From: Natronobeatus ordinarius
GTDB taxonomy: Archaea > Halobacteriota > Halobacteria > Halobacteriales > Natrialbaceae
DNA length: 64,000 nt
Direction: 5' to 3'
NCBI RefSeq assembly: GCF_024362485.1
Contig: NZ_CP101456.1
Location: forward strand, 3,596,001 to 3,660,000
Shown here: positions 62,767-64,000 of the stretch, one piece after another
Layout: every line of letters begins with the position of its first letter
How positions within the stretch are numbered: position 1 is the first letter of the stretch
Made by a program: the position numbers and the translations under genes
The notes under the pieces: generated by a model
Database searches by the model: none
What the model saw: only the letters and a program-made list of their open reading frames with translations
What the model was told of the DNA's origin: nothing

Positions 62767-64000
62767 TTAGCCTGTCACACTGGCGACGGCCCCGGCCCCG
62801 GCCCCGGATGTAATCCGTGGCTGTTCGAGCGGATCGCCTGCCTCACTGTCGGTCTCCTCGACGACGTACCGCTGGCCCATCATGGGATCGAGGAGGCTGT
62901 CGACGGGGGCCCGGTCGTCCTCGAGGACCGGCGCGTCGCCGGTGTCGACGTCACCGACGTAGTAGTCGACCTCCTCGGTCAGGTCGATGCCGATCTCGCG
63001 CTCGTCGTTTCGGTCGTGGAGTTCCGCCTGGGTGAGTCGGCCGTCGGCCTTGGTCGCGACGAGTTCGACGTTCTGGACGGCGCTCGACTCTGACGTCCGG
63101 AAGGCGTACACCTGTGGGAACGCCTCCTCCATCGTCGCGTACTGCGAGCGGTAGAACTCCGAGGCGGGGCCTTCCGGTGCGGAGACGACGTTCGCCACCA
63201 GGACGCCGTCGTCGCTCAGCCGGCTCTCGGCGAGCGCCATGAACTCGCGGGTCGTCATCTCGAAGGGAACCTTGTCCTGTCGATAGGCGTCGAGGACGAT
63301 CGCGTCGTAGGTCTCGTCGGTCTCGGCGAGGAAGCTCCGGCCGTCGCCGGTGTGGACGGTCAGCCGCTCTGCGTCCTCGTGGTCGAGGTCGAAGTACGTC
63401 TCGGCGGCGGCGGTCACCTCGGGGTCGAGTTCGACGACGTCGACGGTCACGCTCTCGTCGCGCTCGAGGAAGCTCTTCGGGCCGGTGTAGCCGCCCCCGC
63501 CGACGAACAGCACGCGCTCGAGATCGTCCGGGTCGTCGGCGAAGAGGTACGGCAGGTGGAAGTAACGCGTGTACGCGAAGACGTGTCGGTCCGGATTCTC
63601 GAGGTCCATCGCGCTGTGGCGCGCGCCATCCAAGTACATCGTGCGCGTGTCACCGTCGTCGATCACCTCGAGGTGCTGGTACGGCGTCTGGCTCTGGTAG
63701 ACGACGTCGCCTCTGACGTCGACCCCGGCCGCGCCGCTGCCGACGGTCGCGAACAGGACGAGCAGTGCGACGACCACCGAGGCGGCGACGGGCCGGAGCG
63801 TGGGGTCGGGGAGCGTGATGACGAGCGCGGTGGCGATCAGCAGGATGCCGAAAAAGAGACCGATTCCCTCGACGCTCGTCGCGGGGATGAGGACGAACGT
63901 GGTCCCGGCCGTGCCCAGGATAGAGCCCGCCGTGCCGAAGGCGTAGACGTCGCCCGACGCTTCGCCGGTGTCTGCCTTGTGTGAGAGTTCCGCGGCGTAC
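62767..64000 (-). CDS. spermidine synthase-like membrane protein (5' end outside window)
   Basis: The frame is open to the right edge, so the N-terminus is missing. The visible part starts with several membrane spans (YAFGTAGSILGTAGTTFVLI, GLFFGILLIATALVITL, ASVVVALLVLFATVG) and then a soluble spermidine-synthase-like domain: YQSQTPYQHLEVIDDGDTRT, LFVGGGGYTGPKSFLERD (SAM-binding Gly loop) and VDVVELDPEVTAAAETYFDL. Membrane-fused versions of this fold are common in haloarchaea; their substrate is unknown and polyamine synthesis is not certain. Confidence 0.85.
   Translation of the reverse strand, partial: YAAELSHKADTGEASGDVYAFGTAGSILGTAGTTFVLIPATSVEGIGLFFGILLIATALVITLPDPTLRPVAASVVVALLVLFATVGSGAAGVDVRGDVVYQSQTPYQHLEVIDDGDTRTMYLDGARHSAMDLENPDRHVFAYTRYFHLPYLFADDPDDLERVLFVGGGGYTGPKSFLERDESVTVDVVELDPEVTAAAETYFDLDHEDAERLTVHTGDGRSFLAETDETYDAIVLDAYRQDKVPFEMTTREFMALAESRLSDDGVLVANVVSAPEGPASEFYRSQYATMEEAFPQVYAFRTSESSAVQNVELVATKADGRLTQAELHDRNDEREIGIDLTEEVDYYVGDVDTGDAPVLEDDRAPVDSLLDPMMGQRYVVEETDSEAGDPLEQPRITSGAGAGAVASVTG

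Noticed and set aside
62760-62830. Gly-Ala-rich end of the spermidine-synthase-like protein as a separate gene
   Set aside because: It is in frame with the main gene and is only a low-complexity tail.

Overview
The window is haloarchaeal. The coding sequence is GC-rich and the predicted proteins are strongly acidic. Archaeal information-processing genes are present: two TFBs, TFE, Orc1/Cdc6, family B DNA polymerase and Taw1. Tat/lipobox signal peptides and haloarchaeal IS families are also present. I cannot assign a genus from sequence alone.

Bases 1 to about 36,900 are accessory DNA. From the left they hold the end of an ABC exporter and an IS200/IS605 element (tnpA + tnpB). Next come a string of small or poorly known genes: a wHTH regulator, a possible nucleotide-sensing protein, a DUF234-type ATPase, a broken PIN gene and a VapBC pair. 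Three metabolic genes follow (nitrilase-like, proteasome-like, methyltransferase), then a tnpB-only element, a TFB, and a pile-up of nested insertion sequences at 15.4-21.5 kb. After that lie a low-GC selO, an Orc1/Cdc6 gene with a clear array of inverted origin repeats (24.5-25.2 kb), an AbiE-like regulator/nucleotidyltransferase pair, a lipoprotein, a second TFB, a TumE/HTH pair and a SWIM zinc-finger gene. More IS copies end at about 36.8 kb. At least eight gene remnants and two MITE types with recognisable parent IS families lie here.

Bases 36,900-64,000 are ordinary chromosome. They carry DUF5803 and DUF2110 genes with tfe, a beta-helix lipoprotein, the sufCBD Fe-S assembly operon, and intein-free polB with a PCNA-binding tail. 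They also carry taw1 (wyosine tRNA modification), psiE, phosphoglycolate phosphatase, the glycerol locus (glpK divergent from glpABC, with a Fic gene between), a glycosyltransferase and a spermidine-synthase-like membrane protein.

The most interesting unit is at 59.4-61.7 kb: a 693-residue protein with a C-terminal CHAT (caspase-like) domain, convergent with a 44-residue single-span membrane peptide. It sits immediately after a MITE whose ends match the IS630-type element found twice elsewhere in the window. A protease/membrane-effector pair is a reasonable hypothesis; nothing in the sequence proves it.
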